A stretch of DNA of 64,000 nucleotides from Rossellomorea sp. AcN35-11 (GTDB taxonomy: Bacteria > Bacillota > Bacilli > Bacillales > Bacillaceae_B), in NCBI GenBank assembly GCA_030388825.1, contig CP128835.1:372001-436000 (forward strand), given 5' to 3'. Made by a program: the position numbers and the translations under genes. The notes under the pieces were generated by a model. The model had not been told where the DNA came from. It saw only the letters and a program-made list of their open reading frames with translations, and did no database searches. How positions within the stretch are numbered: the first letter of the stretch is position 1; each line of letters opens with the position of its first letter. This document shows, piece after piece, positions 1-8,672 of this stretch.

Positions 1-1
1 A

Positions 2-601
2 TCAGAAAGGGAATTGGCTTCCCAATACAAAGTAGGAAGGCCAACGATCCGGGAAGCGTTGCAGCGTTTGGAACGGGATGGCTGGATCACAAGCCGAAAA
101 GGGATGCCGCCGATAGTCAACGATTATTGGAAGCAGGGGAATTTAATGACGATCGTCACCATCCTTCAACATGAGAAAGAGGTGCCCGATGAATTCATCC
201 ACCATATGCTTGAGCTTAGAATCTCGATTACTTCCACCTATTTCAGGGATGCACTCCACCATCATCGGCCTAAGGTCATTTCCCTCCTCGTCCATTTCGA
301 AGACATAGGGGACGATGCATCCTCCTATGCAGAATTTGACTGGAACGTCCAGCAGCAGGTCGCCATGCTATCGCCGAATCCTATCTACCTCCTCATCCTG
401 AACAGCTTTCAAAGCATTTACAGAAAATTGGCGGAGAAATATTTTTCTGATCCCTCCCACCGGAAAGCCTCCAGGGACTATTACGCACAACTCCTTGAAA
501 CGATTATAGATGGGGATGTAAAAAAGGCAGAAGCACTCATTCATGACATGATGAAAACGAGCTTGCGGCTTTGGAAGCAAAAAACGAACGGGGGTAAATA
601 A
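2..601 (+). CDS. fadR: FadR-type GntR transcriptional regulator (5' partial)
   Basis: GntR-superfamily regulator of the acyl-CoA-responsive FadR type. The frame is open from base 2, so the start codon lies left of the window; about 199 residues are visible. The winged-helix recognition region is clear (GRPTIREALQRLERDGW) and is followed by an all-helical ligand domain. The C-terminal part follows enteric FadR rather than a generic FCD domain: VNDYW, RISIT, AEFDWN, NPIYLLILN and YFSDP occur in the same order as the E. coli counterparts. The stop codon is 2 bases before the hydroxylase-like gene, so the two are probably one operon. In enteric bacteria FadR leaves DNA when it binds long-chain acyl-CoA; the same ligand here is inference. 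B. subtilis uses an unrelated TetR protein called FadR, so the symbol should be read as the enteric type. Confidence 0.78.
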   Translation, partial: SERELASQYKVGRPTIREALQRLERDGWITSRKGMPPIVNDYWKQGNLMTIVTILQHEKEVPDEFIHHMLELRISITSTYFRDALHHHRPKVISLLVHFEDIGDDASSYAEFDWNVQQQVAMLSPNPIYLLILNSFQSIYRKLAEKYFSDPSHRKASRDYYAQLLETIIDGDVKKAEALIHDMMKTSLRLWKQKTNGGK

Positions 602-603
602 GG

Positions 604-1221
604 ATGAAAGAAAATCGATTGTACCGGGATTTTTTCCTGCACGTTGATATTGTGATCATGATGGGGATTTTTCTTGTGGTGCTGGGCTTATTGATCAACA
701 TGGACCTTACTTCATTCTCCCTCCTGGTCTTTGCAGTAGGAATCGTCACCTATATGTTCAGCGAATACCTTACCCACCGCTTCCTCTTTCACATCAAAGC
801 ACCTGGGAACCCGTTTCTTCTCAAATTAATCAAACGTTTACACTACGATCATCATAAGAAACCGAATGACTTGAAGCTTCTTTTTCTTCCGATCTGGTAC
901 AGTGCTCCAAACCTGTTCGCTCTCAGTCTCTTATTTTACTTCCTAACCGGGTCACTCACCGCCACCCTTTCCTTTGCCACAGGCGTTCTCTTCATGTTCT
1001 TTGTATACGAATGGAAACACTACATTGCGCATCGACCGCTCAAACCGAAAACACGTTTCGGTCGATGGCTCAAAAAAACACATATCCTTCACCACTATAA
1101 AAACGAAAACTACTGGTATGGAGTCTCGACTCCCTTTGTGGATGTGTTATTTGGCACCTTGAAGGATGAAAAGGAAGTGGAAACGAGTGAAACGGCAAAG
1201 GATTTGGAAAAGAGAGCATAA
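604..1221 (+). CDS. Fatty acid hydroxylase / sterol desaturase superfamily membrane protein
   Basis: 205-residue integral membrane oxygenase of the fatty acid hydroxylase superfamily, which uses a di-iron centre held by clustered histidines. The histidine boxes are visible: H58-x4-H63 (HRFLFH), H80-xx-HH (HYDHH), H139-xxx-H143 (HYIAH) and H160-xx-HH (HILHH). Hydrophobic segments lie near residues 15-32, 38-55, 95-115 and 118-136. The family hydroxylates or desaturates acyl chains, sterols or carotenoids; the substrate here is unknown. The gene starts 2 bases after the FadR-type regulator stop and shares its ribosome site (AAGGATG), so control by acyl-CoA through that regulator is plausible. 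A strong hairpin follows the stop. Confidence 0.8.
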   Translation: MKENRLYRDFFLHVDIVIMMGIFLVVLGLLINMDLTSFSLLVFAVGIVTYMFSEYLTHRFLFHIKAPGNPFLLKLIKRLHYDHHKKPNDLKLLFLPIWYSAPNLFALSLLFYFLTGSLTATLSFATGVLFMFFVYEWKHYIAHRPLKPKTRFGRWLKKTHILHHYKNENYWYGVSTPFVDVLFGTLKDEKEVETSETAKDLEKRA

Positions 1222-1224
1222 AAA

Positions 1225-1253
1225 AATCCAATCGGATCAGATCCGATTGGATT
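1225..1253. terminator. Bidirectional rho-independent terminator
   Basis: A 13-bp perfect stem (1225-1237 with 1241-1253, loop CAG) is flanked by A-rich and T-rich tracts. It sits between convergent genes, the hydroxylase on + and the ABC-2 permease on -, and can stop both. Confidence 0.9.
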
Positions 1254-1261
1254 TTCTTTAT

Positions 1262-2353
1262 TTATTCCCACTTAAACACATAACTGGCCAGGGCAAATCC
1301 GCCAACGAGCCATGCGCCCAAGATCAGGGTTTCCGTTCCCAATTCAAGGAACGGGGTCCCAAGGTTCATCGTTTCACGCAACGCCGAGCTCAAATGGGCA
1401 ATGGGCAGGACCTTCACGATGGGCTGGATGAGTTCCGGCATGTTGTTGATGGGGAAGAACACCCCGCCAAGGAACAGCATGGGAAACGTCACGAATCCAG
1501 CGATGGGACCGGCACTTTCCGGGTTCTTCGCGAGCCCTGCGATGATAAAGCCCAGGGCCATGAAGGCAAGGGTCCCGAGGATGATGAAGAAGATCATGGC
1601 GAGCCACGACCCTGCTACATTGATGTCAAAGATAAGATCGGCAATCAGGACGACAAGGAGGGCCTGTGTGCCGTTCAGGGTTAAACGCGCCGTGATCTGG
1701 GCCGCGATGAAGGTGGATGCCTTCAGTCTCGTTCCCTGCATCCTGCGGAGGATTCCCCTTTCACGCCAGGCGGAAATTTGACCGGCTACTCCGTTCATAT
1801 TGTTGCTCATTATCATCATGGCGACAATCCCAGGGACAAGGAAGTCCACATATCGAAGGTTCAGGGCTTCAATCCCTATTTTCTCAACCGTCACCAGTGG
1901 CTGATAATCAACCAGATCCTTGCTGTATTGATCGATGATTCCATTGACCACCGTCAATCCAAGCTCTGAAGTCGTCAGGTTTTTTTCGTTGTAGTACACA
2001 GGCAGGGAGAATGCCTTGTCCTGTTCATCCAGATTTGCCTCATAGCCTTCGGGAATCTCCATGAGCAGCTGGATATCACCACTTCGAACGGCTTCTTTGC
2101 CCGTTTTGACGTTCTCATAGTTCGCTGTTTCGATTCCTTCATTTTGATTAAATAAGTCCTTTAAGTTCTTTGAAGCTTCTGTTTGATCACCATCGATGAT
2201 TCCTACGTTCAAGGAGACGGAATTCCCACCGCCAGCAAAGGACCCCAGTGCCACCATCAGGATGACCGGGAACAGCAGTGTAAAGAATATCACCTGCTTG
2301 TTCCGGGCAAAAATCCGTAATTGTGCCAGGGTTAACTGCCAATATGCTCTCAT
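1262..2353 (-). CDS. ABC-2 type transporter permease
   Basis: 363-residue permease of an ABC-2 type exporter. One membrane helix lies at about residues 18-40, followed by a long extracytoplasmic loop (about 45-170) and a cluster of five helices (about 175-360), the usual ABC2_membrane_3 layout. Motifs such as the FLVPGIVAMMIMS helix and the WRERGILRRM coupling segment are typical. Its start overlaps the stop of the upstream ATPase gene by 4 bases (ATGA), so the two are translationally coupled and form one exporter. Family members export drugs, lantibiotics or lipids; no substrate can be named from the sequence. Confidence 0.88.
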   Translation of the reverse strand: MRAYWQLTLAQLRIFARNKQVIFFTLLFPVILMVALGSFAGGGNSVSLNVGIIDGDQTEASKNLKDLFNQNEGIETANYENVKTGKEAVRSGDIQLLMEIPEGYEANLDEQDKAFSLPVYYNEKNLTTSELGLTVVNGIIDQYSKDLVDYQPLVTVEKIGIEALNLRYVDFLVPGIVAMMIMSNNMNGVAGQISAWRERGILRRMQGTRLKASTFIAAQITARLTLNGTQALLVVLIADLIFDINVAGSWLAMIFFIILGTLAFMALGFIIAGLAKNPESAGPIAGFVTFPMLFLGGVFFPINNMPELIQPIVKVLPIAHLSSALRETMNLGTPFLELGTETLILGAWLVGGFALASYVFKWE

Positions 2354-3270
2354 GATTCGCGCAACTTCCTTCCTGTCATATGTATGAATACATCTTCAAG
2401 TGTCGCCTGACGGGTCTTCAGGTCCTCGATTTTTAAGTCATGTTCCGTAGATAATGAAATCAGGGCGGTCAGGGCGGTCTGAAGATCATCTGTATAGAGC
2501 TGGACGAACGTATCTTTGATATTCGCTTCCTCGACTCCCTCCATTTTCAGGAACCGATCCTGTTCAGGAGGGTTACTGAGATGAAATTCAATCGTGCTCG
2601 TTGACTGCAGCATTTTAACTAATTTCTCCGGTGTGTCAAGGGCGATCAGCTCCCCTTGATCCATGATGCCGATCCGGTCACAGAGCACATGGGCTTCATC
2701 CATGTAATGGGTCGACAGAATCACCGTCTTCCCCCGTTCCTTCAACCGCAGCACGATATCCCACAACGTCCGCCGGGCCTGTGGGTCAAGACCCGTCGTC
2801 GGCTCATCAAGAAACACAATCTCAGGATCATGAATCAGGGCCAGGGCAATCGCAAGCCTTTGCTTCTGCCCCCCTGAAAGTCCCTTGATCCGGTCATTCC
2901 TCTTTTCAGTCAGGAGCATCTCTTCGATCAGTTGATTGATATCTACATGACTCGGATAAAAACTCGCATATAAATGGAGGATCTCCTCAACCTTCAACAG
3001 CTCAAACAAGGAAGTCGACTGAAGCTGGACCCCGATGACCTCCTTCACCTTATTCACTTCTTTACGAACATCAAAGTCCGCTAATCTCGCTGTACCTTCA
3101 TCAGGCTTCCGGAGTCCCACGAGCATCTCGATCGTCGTCGTCTTCCCTGCTCCGTTCGGACCAAGCAATCCAAAGATTTCACCCTTTTCCACCTGGAACC
3201 GGACTCCCTTCACCGCTGTGAAGGAACCATATTTTTTCACTAAATCCTGCACGTCCACCATGATCGTCAT
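2350..3270 (-). CDS. ABC transporter ATP-binding protein
   Basis: 306-residue ATPase that powers the adjoining ABC-2 permease. Walker A (GPNGAGKTT, near residue 37), the signature LSGGQKQR (near 135), Walker B (IVFLDEPTTGLD, near 152) and the switch histidine (STHYMDEA, near 187) are all present. The last 90 residues are a DUF4162-like tail common in drug and antibiotic exporters. The chosen start is preceded by AAAGGAGG; a second ATG four codons in (MVDVQDL) is possible. First gene of a two-gene operon with a 4-base overlap. Confidence 0.9.
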   Translation of the reverse strand: MTIMVDVQDLVKKYGSFTAVKGVRFQVEKGEIFGLLGPNGAGKTTTIEMLVGLRKPDEGTARLADFDVRKEVNKVKEVIGVQLQSTSLFELLKVEEILHLYASFYPSHVDINQLIEEMLLTEKRNDRIKGLSGGQKQRLAIALALIHDPEIVFLDEPTTGLDPQARRTLWDIVLRLKERGKTVILSTHYMDEAHVLCDRIGIMDQGELIALDTPEKLVKMLQSTSTIEFHLSNPPEQDRFLKMEGVEEANIKDTFVQLYTDDLQTALTALISLSTEHDLKIEDLKTRQATLEDVFIHMTGRKLRES

Positions 3271-3295
3271 AACGAACCTCCTTTAACAAAAAATG

Positions 3296-3320
3296 CAACC
3301 GCCCGTAAGAGGGGCGGTTG
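3296..3320 (-). terminator. Rho-independent terminator
   Basis: A 9-bp GC-rich stem (3296-3304 with 3312-3320, 7-nt loop) is followed on the minus strand by a T-run (A-run 3287-3293 on +). It ends the DUF6526 gene transcript just before the ABC operon. Confidence 0.85.
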
Positions 3321-3321
3321 G

Positions 3322-3750
3322 TTATACGCGGTGATGATCGGCACGCCAGTTTTGCACAGCCTTCTTAATCTCTTTCGGCGCCAAATTTTTTTTCAGTGCA
3401 CGTTCCACCAAGCCTGGAAATTCCTCGTCAGGGGCAAAGCGGAGGGCGATGATCTGCTTAAGGGATAGAGAGGAATCCAATAGGCCGCCAGTCAATCGAT
3501 AGTAACGGAACTGTTCCTCCGTCCGGATAATCCGGTCCTGAAGCTTAAGGGCGTATCCTCTCACCATCAACGCCGTGAACACGAGAGTGAGGATGACAAG
3601 TAACACAATAACACTGAGAAGCCACTCGTCCCCTACACTTTTCACGAAAAAGATGATCGACAGGATCAGGGTGATAAGAGCCAAAATAGCGATCACCCCG
3701 TGAAATAAAGGATCGATCTTTGCATGATTTTCAACATTTTGTTGTTTCAT
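3322..3750 (-). CDS. DUF6526 family membrane protein
   Basis: 142-residue protein with two hydrophobic segments near residues 15-36 and 43-64, followed by a charged cytoplasmic tail. The tail carries YALKLQDRIIRTEEQFRYY, IALRFAPDEEFPGLV and a C-terminal KEIKKAVQNWRADHHRV, which is the pattern of DUF6526 proteins in Bacillaceae. Function unknown. A single gene between two terminators, with an AGGAGG-type ribosome site (GAGGTAC) just upstream. Confidence 0.75.
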   Translation of the reverse strand: MKQQNVENHAKIDPLFHGVIAILALITLILSIIFFVKSVGDEWLLSVIVLLVILTLVFTALMVRGYALKLQDRIIRTEEQFRYYRLTGGLLDSSLSLKQIIALRFAPDEEFPGLVERALKKNLAPKEIKKAVQNWRADHHRV

Positions 3751-3816
3751 ATGTACCTCCTCAGGTTGATAGATTCATTATATACCAGATAGCCATGGGA
3801 TGGTGTGACGGAACAA

Positions 3817-3858
3817 AAAAGAACACACGTAGAAAGATATTCTGGAGTGTGTTCTTTT
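3817..3858 (-). terminator. Rho-independent terminator of the MCP gene
   Basis: The 12-bp stem AAAAGAACACAC (3817-3828) pairs with 3847-3858 and is followed by a T-run on the minus strand. It lies 10 bases past the MCP stop. Confidence 0.85.
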
Positions 3859-3868
3859 ATGAAACCTG

Positions 3869-5617
3869 TTACTTAAACTTATCGTTCAAACCCCGGAGCT
3901 CTTCAGACATCCTGACCAGTTCTTCAACGAAGCGATTCATTTCTTCCGTTGAACCGCTCATTTGCTGGGTGGACGCTGAAACCTGCTCAATGCCTGCCGC
4001 ATTCTCCTCTGAGATGGCGGCAATTTGTTCAATGGATTCCTTCATATTGACTTGTTTCGCACCGACCTTCTCCAGCTGGAGGCCCATGGATTCCACCAGT
4101 CCGTTCATATTCGAGATGGTCATGGAAATGTCCCCGAATGCCACTCCCGTTTCATTTAGATTCTTTCGGCCGTTCTCAACCACCTCAAGTCCATCGAGGA
4201 GAATATGTGCCATTTCATTCGAATTGCTTCTCACATTGTTCACGATATCGTGGATGCTATTGACTGAGCTTGAAACACTTTCGGCCAATTTCCGGACCTC
4301 ATCTGCCACAACCGCAAAGCCTTTGCCATGCTCTCCTGCTCTTGCCGCTTCGATGGCGGCGTTCAATGCCAGCAAGTTCGTTTGATCGGCAATCTGGCTG
4401 ATCAACGTGACCAGGGACGTGACCTCATTGGTTTGTGACTCAAGGGTTTGAACCTTATCAACTGATTTATTCACCATCTGATAGATGTTCTCCATCTTAT
4501 CGATTGAATCTTTCATGAGCCGGGAACCGGTTTGAGCATTATTCTCCACTTTTGAGGAGGCTTCATACAAATGCTCACCCTGATCCCTTGACTGATTGAT
4601 CAATGACGTTAATTCTTCCATTTCACCTGATATATCTCCTGATAGCTGAGCCTGTGATTCTGCACCTGCTGCCATTTCTTCCATCGTGGCAGCAATTTGG
4701 AAAGACCCTTGAGACATTTCATCTGAAGTAGTCCGTAACACTTCCCCCTGACGATCCACATTCGTTGAGACTTGTCGGATCCCATGCAGCACTTCGTCAA
4801 GGGATTCCGTCATCTTCGTCATGGATTGGGTCAATCCAACAATTTCATCCTTATATTTGTTGTCGATGTCCTTCAACTGCTGTTTGGCATGACTCACATC
4901 TCCGTCCTTAATGGACATGGCCACGTTATTTAATTGAGAAAGCGGCTTCAGCCTTTTGCCTAAATAATAATAGACGAAGGTGACCACCAGCAGGAACACG
5001 ACGATAAATAGACCAAGAAACACCGGAATCGATGAAATAATCACTTCTTTGTTTATCGTACCGACTTCCTCAGCGTCCATATCCACACCAAGGATGGCCA
5101 TAACACTCCCGTCACTTCCTTTAATCGGAACAAACGTAGATAAGTAGTCTCCGTACTCGGGATCATGGACGATATCTGTACTATTCACTCCCCCGTCAAG
5201 GACAGGTGCTACATCTTCATAAGTGGTGGCCGTTGTGGGTTCACCTACCGGTACTGCTTCATCATTCGTAGGGAAACCGTCAACCATGATCGCTACTTGT
5301 TGATCAGTGACCTGTAGCGTGTAGACATACTGAGCACCGATTTTTTCACGGTACTCATTAAGCAGTTCCCGAAGCTCTGAATAGGTATCATCCTTAACCG
5401 GGTTGGCCAGGAAACGCTTATATGTTTCTTCATCAATTTCTGAAGCAATCCTCTCTGCATGAAGAATAGTATTCTGACTGATGGTTTCATAAATTGATTT
5501 ATTGGAAGTGAGATAGATCAGTATCCCACTTATGATGAATAATGAAGCGATAATAATCGTAAATAATCCCGTTAAAAATGTTCTTAATGTTCTTTTCTGT
5601 ATTTTCTTTTCCCCCAA
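3869..5617 (-). CDS. Methyl-accepting chemotaxis protein
   Basis: Transmembrane chemoreceptor of about 582 residues that signals to CheA/CheW. A first helix near residues 14-40 and a second near 195-220 bracket a Cache-type extracellular sensor of about 150 residues. A HAMP linker follows ([20 protein letters not shown]), then the long cytoplasmic coiled coil with the conserved hairpin tip ([20 protein letters not shown]). The TTG start at 5617 is chosen because a strong site (GGAGGGG, complement of 5624-5630) lies 6 bases upstream; the longer ATG at 5644 places that site inside the gene. A SigD-type promoter lies upstream, which fits a motility regulon. The ligand is unknown. Confidence 0.88.
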   Translation of the reverse strand: MGEKKIQKRTLRTFLTGLFTIIIASLFIISGILIYLTSNKSIYETISQNTILHAERIASEIDEETYKRFLANPVKDDTYSELRELLNEYREKIGAQYVYTLQVTDQQVAIMVDGFPTNDEAVPVGEPTTATTYEDVAPVLDGGVNSTDIVHDPEYGDYLSTFVPIKGSDGSVMAILGVDMDAEEVGTINKEVIISSIPVFLGLFIVVFLLVVTFVYYYLGKRLKPLSQLNNVAMSIKDGDVSHAKQQLKDIDNKYKDEIVGLTQSMTKMTESLDEVLHGIRQVSTNVDRQGEVLRTTSDEMSQGSFQIAATMEEMAAGAESQAQLSGDISGEMEELTSLINQSRDQGEHLYEASSKVENNAQTGSRLMKDSIDKMENIYQMVNKSVDKVQTLESQTNEVTSLVTLISQIADQTNLLALNAAIEAARAGEHGKGFAVVADEVRKLAESVSSSVNSIHDIVNNVRSNSNEMAHILLDGLEVVENGRKNLNETGVAFGDISMTISNMNGLVESMGLQLEKVGAKQVNMKESIEQIAAISEENAAGIEQVSASTQQMSGSTEEMNRFVEELVRMSEELRGLNDKFK

Positions 5618-5693
5618 TGATAGCCCCTCCATAAATAGATGCATGAATAAACCTGACTCAATCTTTTGACTTGAATTTTATTCCTTAGATTTA

Positions 5694-5720
5694 TTATCGG
5701 CCAAGAGTGATATTTTATTA
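5694..5720 (-). promoter_or_regulatory. SigD (motility) promoter of the MCP gene
   Basis: On the minus strand GCCGATAA (complement of 5694-5701) is an exact match to the SigD -10 element. It lies 15 bases after TAAT (complement of 5717-5720), close to the TAAA -35. Position and spacing fit the MCP gene downstream. Confidence 0.7.
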
Positions 5721-5924
5721 GAATGAAGTGAAAATTCATTTCCGCAAATCGAACCAGGTTTAAGGTGTAAAGTTGTGATCAAATGAGGGAGATCATTCGC
5801 TCTTCCCCTTCATCACCATCTATATTTTTCCATATACTAATGATAAGATGGTAGCAGAATCAACCACTACAGGAGGTTCACCTGCTTTTCCCTATTAAGG
5901 ATCATTAAAAGGAGGTTTTCCAGA

Positions 5925-6119
5925 ATGTTGGTTTGGCTATTCGTTTTGATTCCCATCGGCTTCATGGCCGGCGTGGTCATCGTTGGCAGCATTAAAGAGA
6001 AGTTCTTCTCTCAAGGCTACCTTTCGGGTGAAGGATACGACACCCATAAGGGAGATGGCTATGTAAGCTCCAAGAAGGGACAGTCCAATTCTTACAAGTG
6101 GTATACGGGCGGAAACTGA
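5925..6119 (+). CDS. Small single-pass membrane protein, unknown function
   Basis: 64-residue protein with one N-terminal membrane helix (about residues 2-23) and a hydrophilic glycine/tyrosine-rich tail (GYLSGEGYDTHKGDGY). It is preceded by AAAAGGAGG about 8 bases from the ATG. I do not recognise a named family. A second, broken copy with the same leader, ribosome site and coding pattern follows at 6200-6412, which supports this being a real gene that was duplicated in tandem. Confidence 0.7.
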   Translation: MLVWLFVLIPIGFMAGVVIVGSIKEKFFSQGYLSGEGYDTHKGDGYVSSKKGQSNSYKWYTGGN

Positions 6120-6221
6120 AATGTGAACTTTAGACACCCTTAGTAAACAGAGCTGATCAAACAACCCGGAATATTCCCCTGCCTTTGCCTTTAAAAGGTT
6201 CATCAAAAGGAGGTTTCCAAG

Positions 6222-6412
6222 ATGATGGTTTAGCTGTTCGTTCTGATTCTCCTTTCCTTCATGGCCGGTGTGGACATCAGGCAGCAGTATAGATATATTC
6301 TTCACAAGGATATCTGAAGGATGATGGCGATGATCCCTATAAGAGTGACGGGTATGATGCATATTGCCAGGGTCAGTCCACCCATTTGAAGACATGGACC
6401 TGCGGACAGTAG
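6222..6412 (+). pseudogene. Decayed tandem copy of the 5925-6119 small membrane protein gene
   Basis: Nucleotide similarity to 5925-6119 runs through the ribosome site (AAAAGGAGG), the start, the GGCTTCATGGCCGG-like core (here TTCATGGCCGG), the GGATA..GA..CCCATAAG-like region and the end (CAGTCCA..). The fourth codon TGG has become TAG and later indels shift the frame, so no product is expected. The decay is spread across the copy, unlike the isolated one-base indels elsewhere in the window, so this looks like genuine pseudogenisation. Confidence 0.75.
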
Positions 6413-6438
6413 AGACAGCTTTTAGATCATACATGTTT

Positions 6439-6465
6439 AAAGGCATTGCTGTGAGCAATGCCTTT
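6439..6465 (+). terminator. Rho-independent terminator
   Basis: Perfect 12-bp stem AAAGGCATTGCT (6439-6450) with 6454-6465, loop GTG, followed by TTTTTC. It ends the small-protein/pseudogene transcript. Confidence 0.9.
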
Positions 6466-6487
6466 TTCACTTTCTTGTATCTTCTCT

Positions 6488-6682
6488 TTACCTGAAATGC
6501 CCCAGCACCAGCCTATACGCCTTCTTCACCAACATCATAAGGAAAAACACCATCACACCCATATTCAGCGTTTGTTTAACGAGATAGTGGCTGTACAGTG
6601 TGGAGTCCATCGTGCTGTTTACCATCAGGAGCATCATGAGGAGGAAGATGATGACTCGGCCATTGTTCCATTTAGTAATCAT
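6488..6682 (-). CDS. Small two-helix membrane protein, unknown function
   Basis: 64-residue candidate with two hydrophobic segments (about residues 8-22 and 40-53) separated by a short polar loop (NSTMDSTLYSHYLVKQ). No family is recognised. The only purine-rich upstream stretch (AGGAAGG) is about 15 bases from the ATG, farther than usual, so start and expression are uncertain. It lies convergent to the terminator at 6439-6465. Confidence 0.45.
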   Translation of the reverse strand: MITKWNNGRVIIFLLMMLLMVNSTMDSTLYSHYLVKQTLNMGVMVFFLMMLVKKAYRLVLGHFR

Positions 6683-6785
6683 TCTTTTTTCACATTTCCT
6701 TCCTAATTTCGTAAGCTTATATTACCACTATTCTAAATGACCCTACGAAGAATCTATGCAATACAAATTAGCTCATCCTTGCCCA

Positions 6786-8424
6786 TCAGTTCTTTCCCAA
6801 ATCATTTATTGCTTTCGTCAGCTCCTTAAACCTCCGATCCAATTCTCCGTATCCCTCATCCCCCGGCACCATGAAACTCAATCTCCCCAACACTTCCTGC
6901 CTCTCCGTCTCAAGTTTCATTCTCAATTCCTTTACGTCATCTCTTGGTGCATCTTGCTCGCTCAGCTGTTTCTTAACCCTGCCGTCCTCTATCACCAGCT
7001 TGGCACTTGTCGTCTTTTCAAGGAAATACCTGTCATGGGACACCACGATCAAGGTTCCTTGATACTGAGCGAGGGTCTCCTCCAGCTGTTCACGTGAAGG
7101 CAGATCAAGATGATTTGTCGGTTCATCGAGGATCAGGACATCACGCTCTTCTAACATATACTTCATCAGCTTGCACTTCACCCGCTCACCCATGCTCAGA
7201 TTCCGGATTGGCTCCTGCCAGTGGGATGCCTGGAATCCCAGGTGCTTCATGAGGGTTTGAACCTTTCCTCTTTCCTCGAAGGTTTCCCTGTGGAAAAGTT
7301 CTCCCGGTGTCTTCTCAAGGGGGAGGTCGAACACTTCCTGGGTCAAATAGCCAATTTGGGCGGATGGGGACATCCACACGATGCCATTTGTTCTTTCAAG
7401 TCCCATGATAATCTTTAACAATGTCGTTTTCCCACTGCCATTAGGTCCCATGATCGCTATCTTTTCTCCGTGCTGGATGGTGAAATTGACGTTACTGAAA
7501 AGCTTCCTTCCGTCAAAGGACTTCCCGACATCCTTCAATTCCAGGAATCGTTTTCCTTTCCTGTTGGAGCTATGAAAGGAGAACCGAACCCAATGCTCTT
7601 CCGCTACGGCCTCCACTTTCGCATTTTCAAGCTCCTTTTCCAGGCGCTTCTGCTTCGATTTCACCTGGCTGTCCATGCGCTTCGCCTTCACCCTGTAATA
7701 TTCTTTATATCCGTCCTGTTTTGTGGAATGTGCGTGGGCCTTTTGTGACCAGGATGTCAGCTCCTTCATCTGGTTCTCGATCCGTTCCACCAGCTTCTGC
7801 TGCTTCTCATATTCCCTCTGCTGCGTCAGGCGTTTCTGTTTCCTGGCCTCCATATAGCTCGAATAATTCCCCCTGTGCTCGGTCAGCCCCCCATTTTCCA
7901 TAGACCAGATTTTCGTCACAACCTCATCTAAAAAAATGCCGGTCATGGGACACAAGAATGACTGCTCCTTTGTAATCGGCGATTTGTTCCGTAAGGAATT
8001 CCATGCTTTCTTGATCCAGATGATTCGTCGGCTCATCAAGGAGGAGAAGGTCCCGGTTCCGGGCAAATCCATTCGCAAGTCGCGCTTTCAATTTCTCCCC
8101 TCCGCTCATTCTGGAAAAATCAACGGCCGGCACCTGCCACTTCTCCAGAAGCTTCACCTCAGCAGGGTTCATGGCATCCTTAATGTGATGTTCCGCCTCC
8201 TGCTCTACCATCATCATGCTTAAGCCGTGCTGAAGCCATGTAATCTGTCCATCCGTCGGAGTGATATCCCCATGAATCATATGCAGCAGAGTGGACTTTC
8301 CCGCTCCATTCCTTCCGATGATCCCGATCACATCCCCTTCCTGCACAGTCGCATTCACCTCATGAAACAGCTTCTCCTCCACGGTCTCATATTGAATATT
8401 GTTCAACTTCATCATTTCTCTCAT
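6786..8424 (-). pseudogene. vmlR: VmlR-like ABC-F antibiotic resistance protein (frameshifted in this sequence)
   Basis: ABC-F ATPase that works on the ribosome and, in B. subtilis VmlR, dislodges virginiamycin M, lincomycin and pleuromutilins. Two overlapping frames (7924-8424 and 6786-8078) together give the full layout: ABC1 with GRNGAGKST, MSGGEKLKARLA and LLLLDEPTNHLD, a charged linker (KQKRLTQQREYEKQQK), and ABC2 with GPNGSGKTT, LSMGERVKCKL and LILDEPTNHLD. The first frame stops after VILVSHDRHFFR. Removing one T from the T7 run (A7 at 7930-7936 on +) restores SHDRHFLDEVVTKIW, as in VmlR. The break is therefore one base in a homopolymer and may be a sequencing error. A long attenuator leader precedes it. 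Confidence 0.85.
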
Positions 8425-8454
8425 ACACGTTTCCCCTCTCTAAGACGGGAGGAC

Positions 8455-8484
8455 AAAAAAATCCTCCCAGATTCTCTGGAAGGA
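8455..8484 (-). terminator. Attenuator terminator in the vmlR leader
   Basis: Stem TCCTTCCAGA (complement of 8475-8484) with TCTGGGAGGA (complement of 8462-8471), one G-T pair, 3-nt loop and seven T residues. It lies upstream of the vmlR start codon, so it acts as a conditional stop and not a gene end. Confidence 0.85.
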
Positions 8485-8615
8485 TTAGCCGTACCGGTAC
8501 TGTACTCAAACAAAGCTATCCTCATCGATAGCTTGATTTACTTCTTAAAAATGGGCAGACTAATCCTATTTTGCTTGATTTGAAATATGGAATTTCAAAT
8601 GTTCGGAAAATAAGA

Positions 8616-8627
8616 TTAGTGCTTCAT
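8616..8627 (-). CDS. Candidate 3-codon leader peptide (MKH) upstream of vmlR
   Basis: ATG AAG CAC TAA on the minus strand, about 30 bases after the likely start point, with AGGAG 13 bases before it. Very short upstream frames are known in ABC-F leaders, where they detect antibiotic-stalled ribosomes. The assignment rests on position only. A longer in-frame reading upstream crosses the terC promoter region and is not credible. Confidence 0.4.
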   Translation of the reverse strand: MKH

Positions 8628-8663
8628 CGTCCACCCATCACTCCTGTCATTAGTAGTGACTTC

Positions 8664-8672
8664 ACTATACCA
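8664..8672 (-). promoter_or_regulatory. Extended -10 promoter for the vmlR leader
   Basis: TGGTATAGT on the minus strand is an extended -10 element without a good -35. It places transcription start near 8657, about 230 bases before the vmlR ATG. Confidence 0.5.

Larger units (their letters stand above)
8425..8657 (-). promoter_or_regulatory. vmlR 5' leader with attenuator
   Basis: About 230 bases between the likely start point and the vmlR ATG. In transcript order it holds a three-codon open frame (8616-8627), a 9-bp hairpin (8592-8600 with 8578-8586), an 8-bp hairpin (8527-8534 with 8513-8520) and a terminator hairpin with T7 (8455-8484). A second potential stem (GGGAGGA with TCCTCCC) overlaps the terminator and could act as an alternative fold. 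Leaders of this sort are established for vmlR and other ABC-F genes, where antibiotic-stalled ribosomes prevent termination; the exact folding here is inferred. Confidence 0.75.

Noticed and set aside
1166..1938. Long + strand frames opposite the ABC-2 permease
   Set aside because: They overlap a well-supported minus-strand transporter gene and have low-complexity, shadow-like composition.
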